The notes beneath the pieces were generated by a model that saw only the letters and a program-made list of their open reading frames with translations, was not told the origin of the DNA and did not search any database. Below are positions 29,801-39,140 of a stretch of 64,000 nucleotides of DNA, in pieces. Position numbers and translations under genes: made by a program. The stretch spans positions 186,001 through 250,000 of the forward strand of contig NZ_CAJNBK010000006.1 in the NCBI RefSeq assembly GCF_905220975.1, written 5' to 3'. Each line of letters starts with the position of its first letter. Within the stretch, counting starts at the first letter, position 1. This stretch comes from Paraburkholderia haematera. GTDB lineage: Bacteria; Pseudomonadota; Gammaproteobacteria; Burkholderiales; Burkholderiaceae.

Positions 29801-30259
29801 GCGGCGGGCGCGCTGAAACCACGGGTGCTGATCCGACGTGTGGTTGATCACCAGCTCCGTAATCACGCGAATACCGCGTGCGTGCGCTTCCTGAATGAAG
29901 CGCTTCACGTCGGCAAGCTGGCCGTAGTCCGGATGCACATTGCGATAGTCGGCGATGTCGTAGCCGTCGTCGCGACGCGGCGAGGGATAGAACGGCAGCA
30001 GCCAGATCGCATTCACGCCAAGCTCGGCGATGTAATCGAGCTTCGCGATCAAGCCGGGGAAATCGCCCACACCGTCGTTGTTCGCGTCGAAGAACGACTT
30101 GATGTGCACCTGATAAATGATCGCGTCTTTGTACCAGAGCGGATCGTCGCTCAAGGCGGCGGGCTTGCCGCGCCGATGCGAGCGCGCTTTGACGGCGCTA
30201 CCGGCGGCTGCGCCCGTATGGGCCTGCGACGTGGTTTGGGCTGGATCGTCACGCTTCAT
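26798..30259 (-). CDS. treS: Trehalose synthase fused to maltokinase (TreS-Mak)
   Basis: This is a 1153-residue fusion. Residues about 40-575 are a GH13_16 trehalose synthase that interconverts trehalose and maltose, with D238 in [14 protein letters not shown]280 in [11 protein letters not shown] and D346 in [12 protein letters not shown]. Residues about 600-1125 are a maltokinase (Pep2 type) that phosphorylates maltose to maltose-1-phosphate. Its catalytic loop is [10 protein letters not shown] at 976-985 and its metal motif is LIDFEGEP at 993-1000. The fusion passes maltose directly to the kinase and supplies GlgE. It begins by overlapping the glgE stop as ATGA. Such fusions are common in proteobacteria with a GlgE pathway. 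Confidence 0.95.
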   Translation of the reverse strand: MKRDDPAQTTSQAHTGAAAGSAVKARSHRRGKPAALSDDPLWYKDAIIYQVHIKSFFDANNDGVGDFPGLIAKLDYIAELGVNAIWLLPFYPSPRRDDGYDIADYRNVHPDYGQLADVKRFIQEAHARGIRVITELVINHTSDQHPWFQRARRAKPGSNHRNYYVWSDTDQKYQETRIIFIDSEPSNWTHDPVAGAYFWHRFYSHQPDLNFDNPAVLKEVLQVMRFWLDMGIDGLRLDAVPYLVEREGTNNENLPETHAVLKKIRATIDAEYPNRMLLAEANQWPEDVKEYFGDEDECHMAFHFPLMPRIYMSIASEDRFPITDIMRQTPDLAETNQWAIFLRNHDELTLEMVTDSERDYLWNTYASDRRARLNLGIRRRLAPLMERDRRRIELINSLLLSMPGTPVIYYGDELGMGDNIHLGDRDGVRTPMQWSSDRNGGFSRADPEQLVLPPVMGSLYGFDAVNVEAQSRDPHSLLNWTRRMLSTRRAKQTFGRGTIRFLKPENRKILAYLREIPDEPPILCVANLSRAPQAVELDLSEFNGSVPVEMTADSVFPAIGQLTYLLTFPPYGFLWFMLCSGDQRPTWAQAHSEPLPEFVTIVIREGQVGPTPENVRLLESEVLPSWLSRRRWFASKDQKMHAVRLAALTTIPNGGFAFTEIEADVGNHTERYVVPIAITWGGETTTPLFLQLALARVRRGRNVGHLTDAFALPIFAHGVLRKLRERAVIPTVQKSEIRFIPTERFSELDHLDERPEIRWLAAEQSNSSLIIADAAVLKLVRRLVSGIHPEAEISRYLTQLGYANTAPLYGEVVRVDPEGVPHTLAILQGYIDNQGDAWNWSLDYLRRSVDELAIAVDTDGQSPDRDNEAILMEGYSTLAGIIGKRLGELHVVLASPSDDPAFAPEPASAEQVKAWVDGTQSMLASALDLLAPRIEQMSDPDTKALAQSLIDRRAALVQAVDKLVAGNAGALRSRIHGDFHLGQVLVAQGDAYLIDFEGEPARTLEERRQKSSPLRDVAGLMRSLSYASAAAQSTMESAPQQTADRKRILFERFRAHATETFLAEYRAAIADSPVPLVAPEAEQALLDLFLIEKAAYEIRYEAANRPTWLSLPVRGLAALTSRLLGDTGSPQHDPSTEARDASASPNPAEGDYE

Positions 30260-33200
30260 GTCGCACCTTCCGCTTCAGTGAAGATTGGGTTGCCGGCGTG
30301 GTCTGCGTGATAGTCGCTGTCGGCATCGTCCGGGCGGTCGGCGGGCAGGCCGCCGAGCGGCGCGATCCGCCAGATCGAAAACGGCTGCCCCGAACCGAGC
30401 CGGACGTGCTGCCAGCGGCCGTGCCACTCGAAACGCGCACCGGTCATCTGATCGGTCACTTCCAGCGCGCCATGGTCGTGCAGATTCCATCGTCTGAAAG
30501 TGTCCCACGACAATTCGATGTCCGCGCCCTGTTCGTTGAACGGGTCGAGATTGATCGCCACCAGGATGACGTTGTCGCGAGCGTCGGTCGCTTTTTCGAA
30601 GAACAGGATGTTGTCGTTGTGCGCGGTGAGGAACGTGAGGCCAAGATGCGTTTGCAAGGCCGGGTTGGCGCGGCGAATCCGGTTCAATGCACTGATCTCG
30701 CCCACGATATTGCCTGGCCGGTTCCAGTCCCACGCGCGCAGTTGATACTTTTCGGAGTCGAGATATTCCTCGCTGTTCGGCAACGCGGCGGCCTCGCACA
30801 ATTCGAAACCGCTATACACGCCCCATAAACCGGCGAGCGTGGAGGCGAGCGCCGCTCGAATCAGAAACCCCGAACGCCCCGATGACTGCAAATGCCGCGG
30901 GTTGATGTCCGGCGTATTGACGAAGAAGTTCGGCCGGTAGAAATCACGCGCGCCGGTTTGCGTGAGTTCGGTCATGTACTCGATGAAATCGCGCTTGGAC
31001 TCGCGCCACGTGAAATACGTGTACGACTGTGAGAACCCGATCTTGCCGAGGCGGTTCATCATGCGCGGCCGCGTGAAGGCTTCGGCCAGGAAGATCGTGT
31101 CGGGGTAGCGCGAGCGCACGTCGTCGATGACCCATTCCCAGAACGGCAGCGGCTTGGTGTGCGGATTGTCCACCCGGAAAATATGCACGCCGGCTTCGAT
31201 CCAGAACAGGAAGACGTCGCGCAGCGCGAGCCACAAAGCGGGCTTGGCGTCGTGCGCATAGAAGTCGGGATTGACGATGTCCTGATACTTCTTCGGTGGA
31301 TTTTCCGCGTAACGCAGCGTGCCGTCCGGACGCCAGGCGAACCACGTCGGATGGTCCTTCAGCCACGGGTGATCCGGCGAGCACTGGATCGCGAAGTCGA
31401 GCGCGATTTCGAGGCCGTGCGCGTGGGCGGCGGCCAGCATCTGCCTGAAGTCGTCGAGCGTGCCGAGTTCGGGATGCACGGCCGTGTGGCCGCCTTCGGC
31501 TGCGCCGATCGCATAGGGGCTGCCGACATCTCCCGGCTGCGCGTTCAGCGTGTTGTTGCGGCCTTTGCGGTTCGCTAGGCCGATCGGGTGGATCGGCGGG
31601 AAGTACAGCACGTCGAAACCCATGTCGCGGATGCGTGGCAGTTTCGTGACGACGTCGGCGAAGGTGCCGTGACGCGATTCGTCGTCGCTCATCGAACGCG
31701 GGAAGATCTCGTACCAGCTGGCAAAACGCGCGGCGGTCCGTTCGGCGTCGATTTTGTAGACGATCGGATCGCGGCTCAGGAACGGGCGATGGCGCGCGGC
31801 GCGCATCGCCTCCGCGGTGGCCGGTTCGAGCAGCAGCGCGAGCTTCGTTCCGGCGTCGGCCTTGGTGAAGCGTTTGACGATGTCTTCGAGCGACTTCGTC
31901 ACCGTACCTTCCGAGCCCTCGGCGGTTTCCACTTCGGCGAGCACCAAAGCGAATAGATGCGCGGCTTCGTCGAGTTCGAGTTCGACGGTTTGGCCTGCTT
32001 TCAGCTTCTTCTCGATATGCTCGACCAGCGACGCAAAGTCGTCGCGCCATGCAATGACCGTGAATTCGTGACGGCCGAGGCGCTCCAGCGGAATGCGCGC
32101 TCTCCAGATATCGAGGCCGGCCGGCGGGGCCGGGCTCATCGGGACTTCGTGCCAGGCGGTTTCGTCCGCGGCGCGCCAGACAATGGCGGCGGCGATCTTG
32201 TCGTGGCCTTCCGCGAAGATCGCTGCGGTGATTTCGGCGTGCTCGCCCACCGTGCGCTTGGCGGGGAAGCGTCCATTGTCGACCGAGGGTGTCACGCTCT
32301 CGATCGCCACGCGCGGCGCGGCGATCGCTTCGAGCACGGTCTTGTGGCCGCTGTGCTTGCTGTTCGCCTTGTCGATCGGCGGCGCGAGACGGATCGGTTG
32401 ATCGGCAACCCCGCGGAACCAACGGACCGCGCCGGGGGCGAGGGTGAAGGGCGTCAACCCGGCGGGCGTGGCATGCCCGGGCGCGTCGAGCGGGACGAAA
32501 CGCGTGACATTGCCCGGCACGCCTGCGAGGAAGCGGGCCGGATCGACGCGCACAGGCGCGCCCAGTTCTGGATTGATGGCGATCAGGATGGCTTCGCCGG
32601 CGTCGCGCAGATCGGGCGTGTCGGCGCGCAGCAACACCGCAGCGGGCGCGCCGGGCCCGCTTAGCGGGCGCAATTCGCCGTTGGCGTGCAGCGTGGTCGT
32701 ATTGCGCACCATCTCGTTCGCATGGCTGATCCGTTCCGAGAGATCGAAGGGTTTCGCCTGGCAGGCGCGGGCGAACTGCGCCGCATCGCCGCGTGTCTGT
32801 GACATCGGCTCGGCGATGCCGTACTCGAAGCCCATCGGCATCATCCAGCCGGTACCGGTCGACGCCGATGCGAGCAGCGCGCGCCGGTAGGCCCGCTCGA
32901 CGATGGCGGCGTCGTGCGCATCGCTGAGATCGGCGGCGAGGCGGGTGCCGTAAGGCGCTTCGGGAAAGGCGATAGGGGGGGCGATACGAGCGAGCGCGGC
33001 ATGCTCTTCCACCATCCAGCTGGCGCGGAAGTCCCACCAGCGCACCGACGAGAACACGCTGTCGAAGCCCGCGCCGTCGAGGCTGAGCAGATCGCCACGG
33101 GCGAGACCCGGCGTGGCGGCGAGGAAGCGCACATCGGGATGCTTTGCGCGAACCGCGTCGCCGAGTTGCCGCCAAACGGCGGCCGGCACGCGATGCGGCG

Positions 33201-33714
33201 AATCGAACCGGAAGCCGCCGACCCCCGCGCCGGCCAGTGCCAGCAGTTGCTGTGTCCACCAGCCGACCAGCGCCGCGCGGCTGCCTGCGTCGTTGAAGTT
33301 GGCATACGCGACGTTGTCTTCGTGATGCACATGGCGTGGATCGAGCCGCGCCTCGTCAGACTCGAATGAGTGGAACCAGCCGGTATGATCGGCGTACAAC
33401 GCGCCATCGGCGGCCATCCGGTCGATCACCAGATCGACCAGCAAGGTCAGGCCGCTCTGACGGGCGGCCTGTGCCAGCGAGCGGATCGCCTCCGTGGCCG
33501 GTTGCGGAGTCTCGAACACCGGATGCAGCCGGCCATGGTTGCCGACCACCTGCCCGTGACCCGCCCGGCCAGGCTCGAAGACGCCGCCGATCAGTGCGTG
33601 ATCGAAGCCCAGTCCGGCTGCATGAGCGAACTGCGCAGGCCATGCATTGAGCGGCCCGACGAGAAGTGAATGAAAAAAATAAATCCGTGGCGCGTACCCG
33701 TTTGGAGATTCCAT
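30256..33714 (-). CDS. glgE: Maltosyltransferase GlgE with extra N-terminal GH13-like half
   Basis: GlgE transfers maltose from alpha-maltose-1-phosphate to growing alpha-1,4-glucan. The usual GlgE (about 660-700 residues) corresponds to residues ~465-1152. It has the beta-sandwich opening PSVDNGRFPAKRTVGE, nucleophile D849 in FRVDNPHTKPLPFWEW, acid/base E878 in IFLAEAFTRP and D936 in NTPDINPRHL. Residues 1-445 are an additional degenerate catalytic-like copy: FRFDSPHR keeps the nucleophile-equivalent D171, but the acid/base position reads FLAATPGL (A200). GFEYG at 294-298 matches GFELC in the second copy. This is the first gene of the minus-strand cluster. Confidence 0.93.
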   Translation of the reverse strand: MESPNGYAPRIYFFHSLLVGPLNAWPAQFAHAAGLGFDHALIGGVFEPGRAGHGQVVGNHGRLHPVFETPQPATEAIRSLAQAARQSGLTLLVDLVIDRMAADGALYADHTGWFHSFESDEARLDPRHVHHEDNVAYANFNDAGSRAALVGWWTQQLLALAGAGVGGFRFDSPHRVPAAVWRQLGDAVRAKHPDVRFLAATPGLARGDLLSLDGAGFDSVFSSVRWWDFRASWMVEEHAALARIAPPIAFPEAPYGTRLAADLSDAHDAAIVERAYRRALLASASTGTGWMMPMGFEYGIAEPMSQTRGDAAQFARACQAKPFDLSERISHANEMVRNTTTLHANGELRPLSGPGAPAAVLLRADTPDLRDAGEAILIAINPELGAPVRVDPARFLAGVPGNVTRFVPLDAPGHATPAGLTPFTLAPGAVRWFRGVADQPIRLAPPIDKANSKHSGHKTVLEAIAAPRVAIESVTPSVDNGRFPAKRTVGEHAEITAAIFAEGHDKIAAAIVWRAADETAWHEVPMSPAPPAGLDIWRARIPLERLGRHEFTVIAWRDDFASLVEHIEKKLKAGQTVELELDEAAHLFALVLAEVETAEGSEGTVTKSLEDIVKRFTKADAGTKLALLLEPATAEAMRAARHRPFLSRDPIVYKIDAERTAARFASWYEIFPRSMSDDESRHGTFADVVTKLPRIRDMGFDVLYFPPIHPIGLANRKGRNNTLNAQPGDVGSPYAIGAAEGGHTAVHPELGTLDDFRQMLAAAHAHGLEIALDFAIQCSPDHPWLKDHPTWFAWRPDGTLRYAENPPKKYQDIVNPDFYAHDAKPALWLALRDVFLFWIEAGVHIFRVDNPHTKPLPFWEWVIDDVRSRYPDTIFLAEAFTRPRMMNRLGKIGFSQSYTYFTWRESKRDFIEYMTELTQTGARDFYRPNFFVNTPDINPRHLQSSGRSGFLIRAALASTLAGLWGVYSGFELCEAAALPNSEEYLDSEKYQLRAWDWNRPGNIVGEISALNRIRRANPALQTHLGLTFLTAHNDNILFFEKATDARDNVILVAINLDPFNEQGADIELSWDTFRRWNLHDHGALEVTDQMTGARFEWHGRWQHVRLGSGQPFSIWRIAPLGGLPADRPDDADSDYHADHAGNPIFTEAEGAT

Positions 33715-34164
33715 CGGTCGTTTCCAGATTCGTCCTGCTGCGGTGTGGATGCAATGGACATGCGATCACAGCGCTCATTGGGCTTCCAGAGCCGGATACC
33801 GCGCGACGCGTGAAGCCAGGGCGCGTACTGGTCAATGTAGTGCAAAGATCGTCACGCCGCTGGCCAGTTGAGGGTGCTTTGACGCCAGACGTCGATGGCA
33901 CGAGGCCGGCCAGCACTATTCGCAGGACGCAGCAAACGTTGTGCCAGTTGTGCCAGTGCGCTTTGGATTGAAGCGATGAGGAGGGGGAAGAGCGCCCTGC
34001 GGGAAGGGCTGAGGGAGGAAGGGCGGCGGGACGCCGAAGGCGGAGTTGCCCGTGAGCGCGGACGGCCCGCGTGTAAAACGGGCGGGCGTCGTCCGGCTTT
34101 TACACGGGGCGCAGAAAGGGCGGAGGGGCTACCGCAAAAAAACGACGTGGCTGGCTTGACGAGG
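33715..34164. other. Intergenic region upstream of glgE, no gene supported
   Basis: This 450-base stretch should carry the promoter of the seven-gene cluster on the minus strand, but no convincing -35/-10 pair was found. It holds a tandem nine-base repeat TTGTGCCAGTTGTGCCAG near 33939-33956 and an inverted repeat, GTGTAAAA (34071-34078) with TTTTACAC (34098-34105), close to the 3' end of the DUF1345 gene. Open frames here have no protein-like features. Confidence 0.4.
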
Positions 34165-34827
34165 TCAAGAGCCGAGCAAGCCCGCTGCGATGTTCACGCA
34201 CAAGCCGAGCACGGCGACATTGAAGTAGAACGACAGGATCGACTGCGCGAGCGCCGCGCGGCGAATCGACCGCGAGCGCAGCACCACGTCTGAGGTTTGT
34301 GAGGCCACCGCAATGGTGAACGAGAAGTACAGGAAGTCCCAGTAGTTCGGCTGCAGCTTGTGGTCGGGAAACAGCAGGGCGGTCTCCGTTGCATCTGCGT
34401 CGTAGTAAAGGCGTGCGTAGTGCGACGTGAAAATGGTCGGGATCATGAACCATGCGCCGAACATCGTGAGGCCGGTCAACAGGTAGTGCCATGCGGTCGA
34501 GGCGCCGGCTGTGCCCTTCGCCGAGGCCAGTTCGAGCACGATCGCGGCAATACTGGCGATCGTCGCGATGCAGATCACGACCAGCACCACGCCCGCGTTT
34601 TCATCGTCGCGCCGCGCGAATTCGCGGACATGGCCTTCGTCGGCGGCGGCCATGTGTATCCAGATCAGCACGAGATAGCTCCACACCGCGGCATCCCAGC
34701 CGGCCAGAACACGCACCATGGGGCGCATGTGTTCGGGGAGCACCAGCGCGGCCACGAGACCGATGGCGAGGCCGATCAGCATGCGTGGTCGATTGCGAAG
34801 AACCTGCGGATAATATTTTGTGAGCAT
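34165..34827 (-). CDS. DUF1345 family integral membrane protein
   Basis: The 220 residues contain about five membrane segments, including [15 protein letters not shown] and [21 protein letters not shown]. The motif [22 protein letters not shown] is the DUF1345 signature. The function is unknown. It could start at an internal ATG 15 codons in. It is transcribed toward the glucan cluster but is separated from it by 450 bases, so no functional link is implied. Confidence 0.85.
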   Translation of the reverse strand: MLTKYYPQVLRNRPRMLIGLAIGLVAALVLPEHMRPMVRVLAGWDAAVWSYLVLIWIHMAAADEGHVREFARRDDENAGVVLVVICIATIASIAAIVLELASAKGTAGASTAWHYLLTGLTMFGAWFMIPTIFTSHYARLYYDADATETALLFPDHKLQPNYWDFLYFSFTIAVASQTSDVVLRSRSIRRAALAQSILSFYFNVAVLGLCVNIAAGLLGS

Positions 34828-34885
34828 GAGATCTGGAGTGGAGGGCCGTCTGTGTCGCGGATTCTACTCGCGCATCGGGCGCCAT

Positions 34886-34915
34886 TTGTCGAATGGGGGA
34901 ATCACAGGCTATAGT
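34886..34915 (+). promoter_or_regulatory. Candidate sigma-70 promoter for the sugar dehydrogenase genes
   Basis: TTGTCG (34886-34891) and TATAGT (34910-34915) are 18 bases apart. The site lies about 270 bases upstream of the dehydrogenase small-subunit gene. The rest of 34828-35183 contains no gene I can support, only a short GC palindrome near 35119-35130. Confidence 0.45.
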
Positions 34916-35183
34916 CTTTCGCAACGGCCTTGCGCGCCGCTTTCAGTTGAAAGGCGATTGGCAGGCGGCACGCAGACGCTGTTTCACAAGGCTGTCATCA
35001 GCACAACGTAATGCGGCTTGCATCGGAATCATGCAGCCACACAAGACCGCTCAAGCGGCGCCAGACCAGGTTTGGGGTAGAGCAATCGACGTAATGCGCA
35101 ATGTAACGCGCGAGCGGTATCGCGGCCGCGGCCGTGTTACCCGTTGAGAATGACTCACGATCGACTCACCATCTGGAGTCCCC

Positions 35184-35819
35184 ATGACAGATGTTCCTGA
35201 GAACAATGACGCGCACCACGAAGTGACGCACCCGGCCGGGCTTTCGTCGTCAATGTCGTCTTCGCAGCCCCTTTCGCTTCAAGCTTCGCGTTCGTTTTCG
35301 TTCTCGGCCCCGCGCAGAGCATGGGTGCTCGGCGCATGCGCCACCGCCGCCGCGCTGGCATTTGCCGGCGCGGGCCGCTCGCTCTCGTGGATCGCTCCGG
35401 CGTTCGCCGATGCGCCCGCCGGCGGCGGACTCGATGCCTTCCTCGCGCTCTCGCAACGTCTGACCGGTCGCACGGGCTTCGACACCGTGCTCGGCAAACG
35501 TGTCTACGATGCCCTCGCCAAATCCGACAGCCAGTTCTCGCAGAACGTCGCCGCGCTCAACACGTGGTTGCAAGGTCATGGCGGTGTGCCGTCCGATACG
35601 GTCACGCAGGCATTACAGGCCGATCAGCCGGCGCTCGCCAAGTCCGTCGGCGCGATCATGCGCGCGTGGTATCTCGGTCTCGTGGGCGACATGCCGCATG
35701 TGGACGTGGTCGCTTATGAAAAAGCGCTGATGTTCGAGCCGGTCAAGGACGTGCTGACGATTCCGTCCTATTGCCGCGACGTGCCGTTCTATTGGACGCA
35801 GAAACCGGTAAGCGCCTGA
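35184..35819 (+). CDS. FAD sugar dehydrogenase small (gamma) subunit
   Basis: The 211 residues start with a long serine-rich leader and a Tat-like signal (APRRAWVLGACATAAALAF near residues 42-60). The mature domain resembles the membrane-bound FAD-dependent sorbitol/glucose dehydrogenase small subunit (FAD-SLDH family), including MRAWYLGLVGDMPHVDVVAYEKALMF and PSYCRDVPFYWTQKP. In the family this subunit is exported with the flavoprotein, which has no signal of its own, and stabilises it. The order gamma-alpha-cytochrome matches the Burkholderia FAD glucose dehydrogenase operon. Confidence 0.87.
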   Translation: MTDVPENNDAHHEVTHPAGLSSSMSSSQPLSLQASRSFSFSAPRRAWVLGACATAAALAFAGAGRSLSWIAPAFADAPAGGGLDAFLALSQRLTGRTGFDTVLGKRVYDALAKSDSQFSQNVAALNTWLQGHGGVPSDTVTQALQADQPALAKSVGAIMRAWYLGLVGDMPHVDVVAYEKALMFEPVKDVLTIPSYCRDVPFYWTQKPVSA

Positions 35820-35928
35820 ACGACGTTCCTCGCGCGCGTGCCGTACCGTCATATCGCCTGATTGAGCCGTTCGACGAAACACCGGCACGCGTGCCCAGCA
35901 AGCAACGATAAGCCAGCAGAGGGCAACA

Positions 35929-37530
35929 ATGGCAAACTCAAATTCCGCCGACATCGTCGTGGTCGGGTCGGGCGTGGCAGGTGGGCTGGTTGCACATCAG
36001 ATGGCGCTGGCCGGCGCGTCGGTGATTCTGCTCGAGGCCGGGCCGCGCATTCCACGCTGGCAGATCGTCGAGAACTTTCGCAACTCGCCGGTCAAGTCCG
36101 ACTTCGCGACGCCGTATCCCTCCACGGCGTACGCGCCGCATCCCGAGTACGCGCCCGCCAACAATTACCTGATCCAGAAGGGTGACTATCCGTACAACTC
36201 GCAGTATGTGCGGCTGGTCGGCGGCACGACGTGGCACTGGGCGGCCGCTGCGTGGCGGCTGTTGCCGTCCGACTTCCAGTTGCACAAGCTGTATGGCGTG
36301 GGACGCGATTGGCCTTATCCGTATGAAACGCTGGAGCCGTGGTATCTGGCGGCTGAAACGCAACTGGGCGTTTCCGGGCCGGACAGCACGGTCGATCTCG
36401 GTTCGCCGCGCTCCAAGCCTTATCCGATGAGCGCGTTGCCGCTGTCGTACATGGATCAGCGCTTTAGCGACGTGCTCAACGCACAGGGCTTCAAGGTGGT
36501 GCCCGAGCCGGTCGCGCGTAACAGCCGTCCGTACGATGCGCGGCCCACCTGCTGCGGCAACAACAACTGCATGCCGATCTGTCCGATCGCCGCGATGTAC
36601 AACGGCGTGGTGCATGCGGAGAAGGCCGAGCAGGCCGGCGCGAAGCTGATTCCCGAAGCGGTCGTGTACCGCGTCGAAGCGGACAACAAAGGGCTTATCA
36701 CGGCAGTCCACTACAAGGACCCGAACGGCAACAGCACGCGCGTGACCGGCAAGCTGTTCGTGCTCGCCGCGAACGGTATCGAAACGCCGAAGCTGATGCT
36801 GATGTCGAGCTCCGACAAATTCCCGCACGGCATCGGCAATAGCTCCGACCAGGTGGGCCGCAACCTGATGGACCATCCGGGCACGGGCGTCACCTTCCTC
36901 GCCAATGAGCCGCTGTGGCCCGGACGCGGGCCCATGGAAATGACCTCGATCGTCAACTTCCGCGACGGCGCGTTCCGCTCCGATTACGCCGCGAAAAAGC
37001 TGCATCTTTCGAACGGCGTGCCGACCATGGGCGTGACCGCCGATCTGCTGAAAAAAGGCCTCACCGGCGCCGAGCTCGACCGCCAGATTCGCGATCGCGC
37101 GGCACGCACGCTGAACATCAACAGCTTTCACGAGCATCTCGCGGAGCCGCAGAACCGTGTGGTGCCCTCGGCGGATCACAAGGATGCGCTCGGCATTCCG
37201 CAGCCCGAGATCTACTACTCGATCAACGACTACGTGAAGAAGAGCGCGGCCAACACGCATGAAGTGTATGCGCAGATCGCCGCGCTGTTCGGCGGCGCCG
37301 AGGTCTCGTTCGACGATACGTTCGCGCCGAACAATCACATCATGGGTACCACGATCATGGGCAGCGATCCTGGAGATTCGGTCGTCGACGCGGACTGCCG
37401 CACGCACGATCACTCGAATCTGTTCATCGCCAGCAGCGGTGTGATGCCGACTGCGGCCTCCGTGAATTGCACGCTGACGATCGCGGCCTTGTCGCTGAAA
37501 CTGGCGGACAAGCTCAAGCGTGAAATCTGA
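35929..37530 (+). CDS. FAD-dependent sugar dehydrogenase catalytic subunit (GMC family)
   Basis: This 533-residue GMC oxidoreductase opens with the FAD site VVVGSGVAGGLVAHQ and ILLEAGPRIPRW. The cysteine-rich block CCGNNNCMPICP has C208, C209, C214 and C218, matching the [3Fe-4S] motif of the Burkholderia FAD glucose dehydrogenase alpha subunit. LMDHPGTGV and the C-terminal NNHIMGTTIMG are GMC blocks near the active site. It lacks a signal peptide and presumably crosses the membrane with the small subunit. Glucose is the likeliest substrate by similarity, but sorbitol, gluconate or another polyol is possible. Confidence 0.92.
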   Translation: MANSNSADIVVVGSGVAGGLVAHQMALAGASVILLEAGPRIPRWQIVENFRNSPVKSDFATPYPSTAYAPHPEYAPANNYLIQKGDYPYNSQYVRLVGGTTWHWAAAAWRLLPSDFQLHKLYGVGRDWPYPYETLEPWYLAAETQLGVSGPDSTVDLGSPRSKPYPMSALPLSYMDQRFSDVLNAQGFKVVPEPVARNSRPYDARPTCCGNNNCMPICPIAAMYNGVVHAEKAEQAGAKLIPEAVVYRVEADNKGLITAVHYKDPNGNSTRVTGKLFVLAANGIETPKLMLMSSSDKFPHGIGNSSDQVGRNLMDHPGTGVTFLANEPLWPGRGPMEMTSIVNFRDGAFRSDYAAKKLHLSNGVPTMGVTADLLKKGLTGAELDRQIRDRAARTLNINSFHEHLAEPQNRVVPSADHKDALGIPQPEIYYSINDYVKKSAANTHEVYAQIAALFGGAEVSFDDTFAPNNHIMGTTIMGSDPGDSVVDADCRTHDHSNLFIASSGVMPTAASVNCTLTIAALSLKLADKLKREI

Positions 37531-37549
37531 GCCTGAACGGAGAGCCACA

Positions 37550-39013
37550 ATGACGAAGAAAACCTCTCGCGTGCAGCCGGCCGATGCGCCGGTCCAGGGC
37601 GCGCCTCGTCGTCGCCTCCGGGTGACCGCGCTGGCGGCCGTCTTTTCGCTGTTTGCGCTGTATGTCGCCTGGCACGAAGCGCATGGGCCGACTGCGCGGC
37701 ATAACGACGAGCTGCCGATCACGCAGGCCCGCGCGGACGACGCCTCGCAATCGGCCGATACAGCGGCCAATGCGGCGGCCACGCCAACGGCGGTAGCCGG
37801 CAGCGAACTCGTGAAACGCGGTGAATACCTCGCGCGCGCCGGCGATTGTGTTGCCTGCCACACGGCCGACAAGACACGCCCGTTCGCGGGCGGCCTGCCG
37901 ATCAACACGCCGTTCGGCACGATCGTGACGCCGAACATCACGCCCGATCCAGACACCGGCATCGGCAAATGGAGCGACGCCGATTTTCTGCGCGCGATGC
38001 ATGAAGGCATCGGCAAGAGCGGCGAGCGGCTGTATCCGGCCTTCCCCTATGCGGAATACACCAAGGTCACCGATCAGGACGTGCTCGCCATTCGCGCGTA
38101 TCTGAACACGCTGACGCCGATCCACTACGCACCGCCGAGCAATACCCTGAAATTCCCCTTCAACCTGCGCTGGCTGATGGTGTTCTGGAATCTGTTCAAT
38201 TTCGACGAAGGCCGTTTCGTCCCCGACCCGAAGCAAAGCGCCGAGTGGAATCGTGGCGCGTATCTGGTGGTAGGTCTCGCGCATTGCGAGGAGTGTCATA
38301 CGCCGCGCAATTTCATGCAGGGCTTGAAGACAAGTTCGCGCTTCTCCGGCGCGGTACAGGCCGGCTGGCATGCGTACAACATCACGCCGGACAAGAACAG
38401 CGGCGTGGGCAACTGGAGCGACGACGAACTGGCCGCGTATCTGTCGACCGGCGTGTCGACCGGCGTGTCGACCGGCGCAGCGCCGGGCCGCGCCAACGCG
38501 GCGGGCCCAATGGCCGAGGTGGTAACCGACAGCACGCAGTATCTGACGCACGAGGACGTTGGCTCGATCGTCACGTATCTGCGCTCGGTGCCGCCGATCA
38601 ACGGCGGCGAATCGCGTCCGCGCGACCAGTGGGGCAATCCCGCCGTCGACGACGTCACTGCGATGCGCGGCACCACGATCAATTCGGTGAACGGTGCGCA
38701 ACTGTTCATCGCCAATTGCGCGACGTGCCATAACTGGACCGGTCAGGGCGTTGGCGCAAGTGCGGCGGGCGCGTATCCGTCGCTGATCCACAACTCGGCG
38801 GTTGGTGCGAGCGACGCCAACAATCTGGCGATGGTGATCCTGCACGGCGTGAGTCGTACGACAAAACAGGCTGACGTGCTGATGCCCGCATTCGGCACCC
38901 AGCTCACCGACGATCAGGTGGCGGCTATCACGAATTACGTGACCAAACAGTTCGGCAATCCACAGTCTACAGTGACGGTGGACCAGGTCGCCAAGCTGCG
39001 CGCGCAGCAATAA
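37550..39013 (+). CDS. Triheme cytochrome c subunit of the sugar dehydrogenase
   Basis: The 487 residues have a basic N-terminus and one membrane or signal segment (VTALAAVFSLFALYVAW, about 25-41). Three CxxCH haem c sites follow: CVACH (100-104), CEECH (246-250) and CATCH (390-394). It should carry electrons from the Fe-S flavoprotein to the quinone pool or terminal oxidase at the periplasmic face. ATG 37550 follows GGAGAG by five bases; an earlier GTG at 37520 overlaps the flavoprotein gene and is less likely. A four-residue tandem repeat lies between the second and third haem sites. Confidence 0.93.
   Translation: MTKKTSRVQPADAPVQGAPRRRLRVTALAAVFSLFALYVAWHEAHGPTARHNDELPITQARADDASQSADTAANAAATPTAVAGSELVKRGEYLARAGDCVACHTADKTRPFAGGLPINTPFGTIVTPNITPDPDTGIGKWSDADFLRAMHEGIGKSGERLYPAFPYAEYTKVTDQDVLAIRAYLNTLTPIHYAPPSNTLKFPFNLRWLMVFWNLFNFDEGRFVPDPKQSAEWNRGAYLVVGLAHCEECHTPRNFMQGLKTSSRFSGAVQAGWHAYNITPDKNSGVGNWSDDELAAYLSTGVSTGVSTGAAPGRANAAGPMAEVVTDSTQYLTHEDVGSIVTYLRSVPPINGGESRPRDQWGNPAVDDVTAMRGTTINSVNGAQLFIANCATCHNWTGQGVGASAAGAYPSLIHNSAVGASDANNLAMVILHGVSRTTKQADVLMPAFGTQLTDDQVAAITNYVTKQFGNPQSTVTVDQVAKLRAQQ
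38443..38478 (+). repeat. Three tandem 12-bp units inside the cytochrome gene
   Basis: The unit GTCGACCGGCGT is present at 38443-38454 and 38455-38466, with a one-base variant (ending GCGC) at 38467-38478. It encodes STGV repeats at about residues 299-309, in a predicted linker. Unit number can change without a frameshift. Confidence 0.9.
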
Positions 39014-39140
39014 TGACTGTGTCGACGGGGCGTTTCCCGGTAACTTCTGCTGGAGATATGCCGTTTTTGCGTTGTTTCTACGTAATTCCGTCGGTGCGGA
39101 GCGCCCGGAAAAGATCGGCAACGCGCATACGCGTTTGCGG

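Noticed and set aside
33895..34293. 132-codon plus-strand frame between glgE and the DUF1345 gene
   Set aside because: Arg/Ala-rich, no ribosome site, and it runs antisense into the DUF1345 coding region.
35938..38016. 692-codon minus-strand frame opposite the sugar dehydrogenase genes
   Set aside because: His/Arg/Val-rich antisense translation without motifs; the plus strand carries FAD, Fe-S and haem motifs.
37514..39121. 535-codon minus-strand frame opposite the cytochrome gene
   Set aside because: Antisense shadow of a gene with three CxxCH sites and a good ribosome site.
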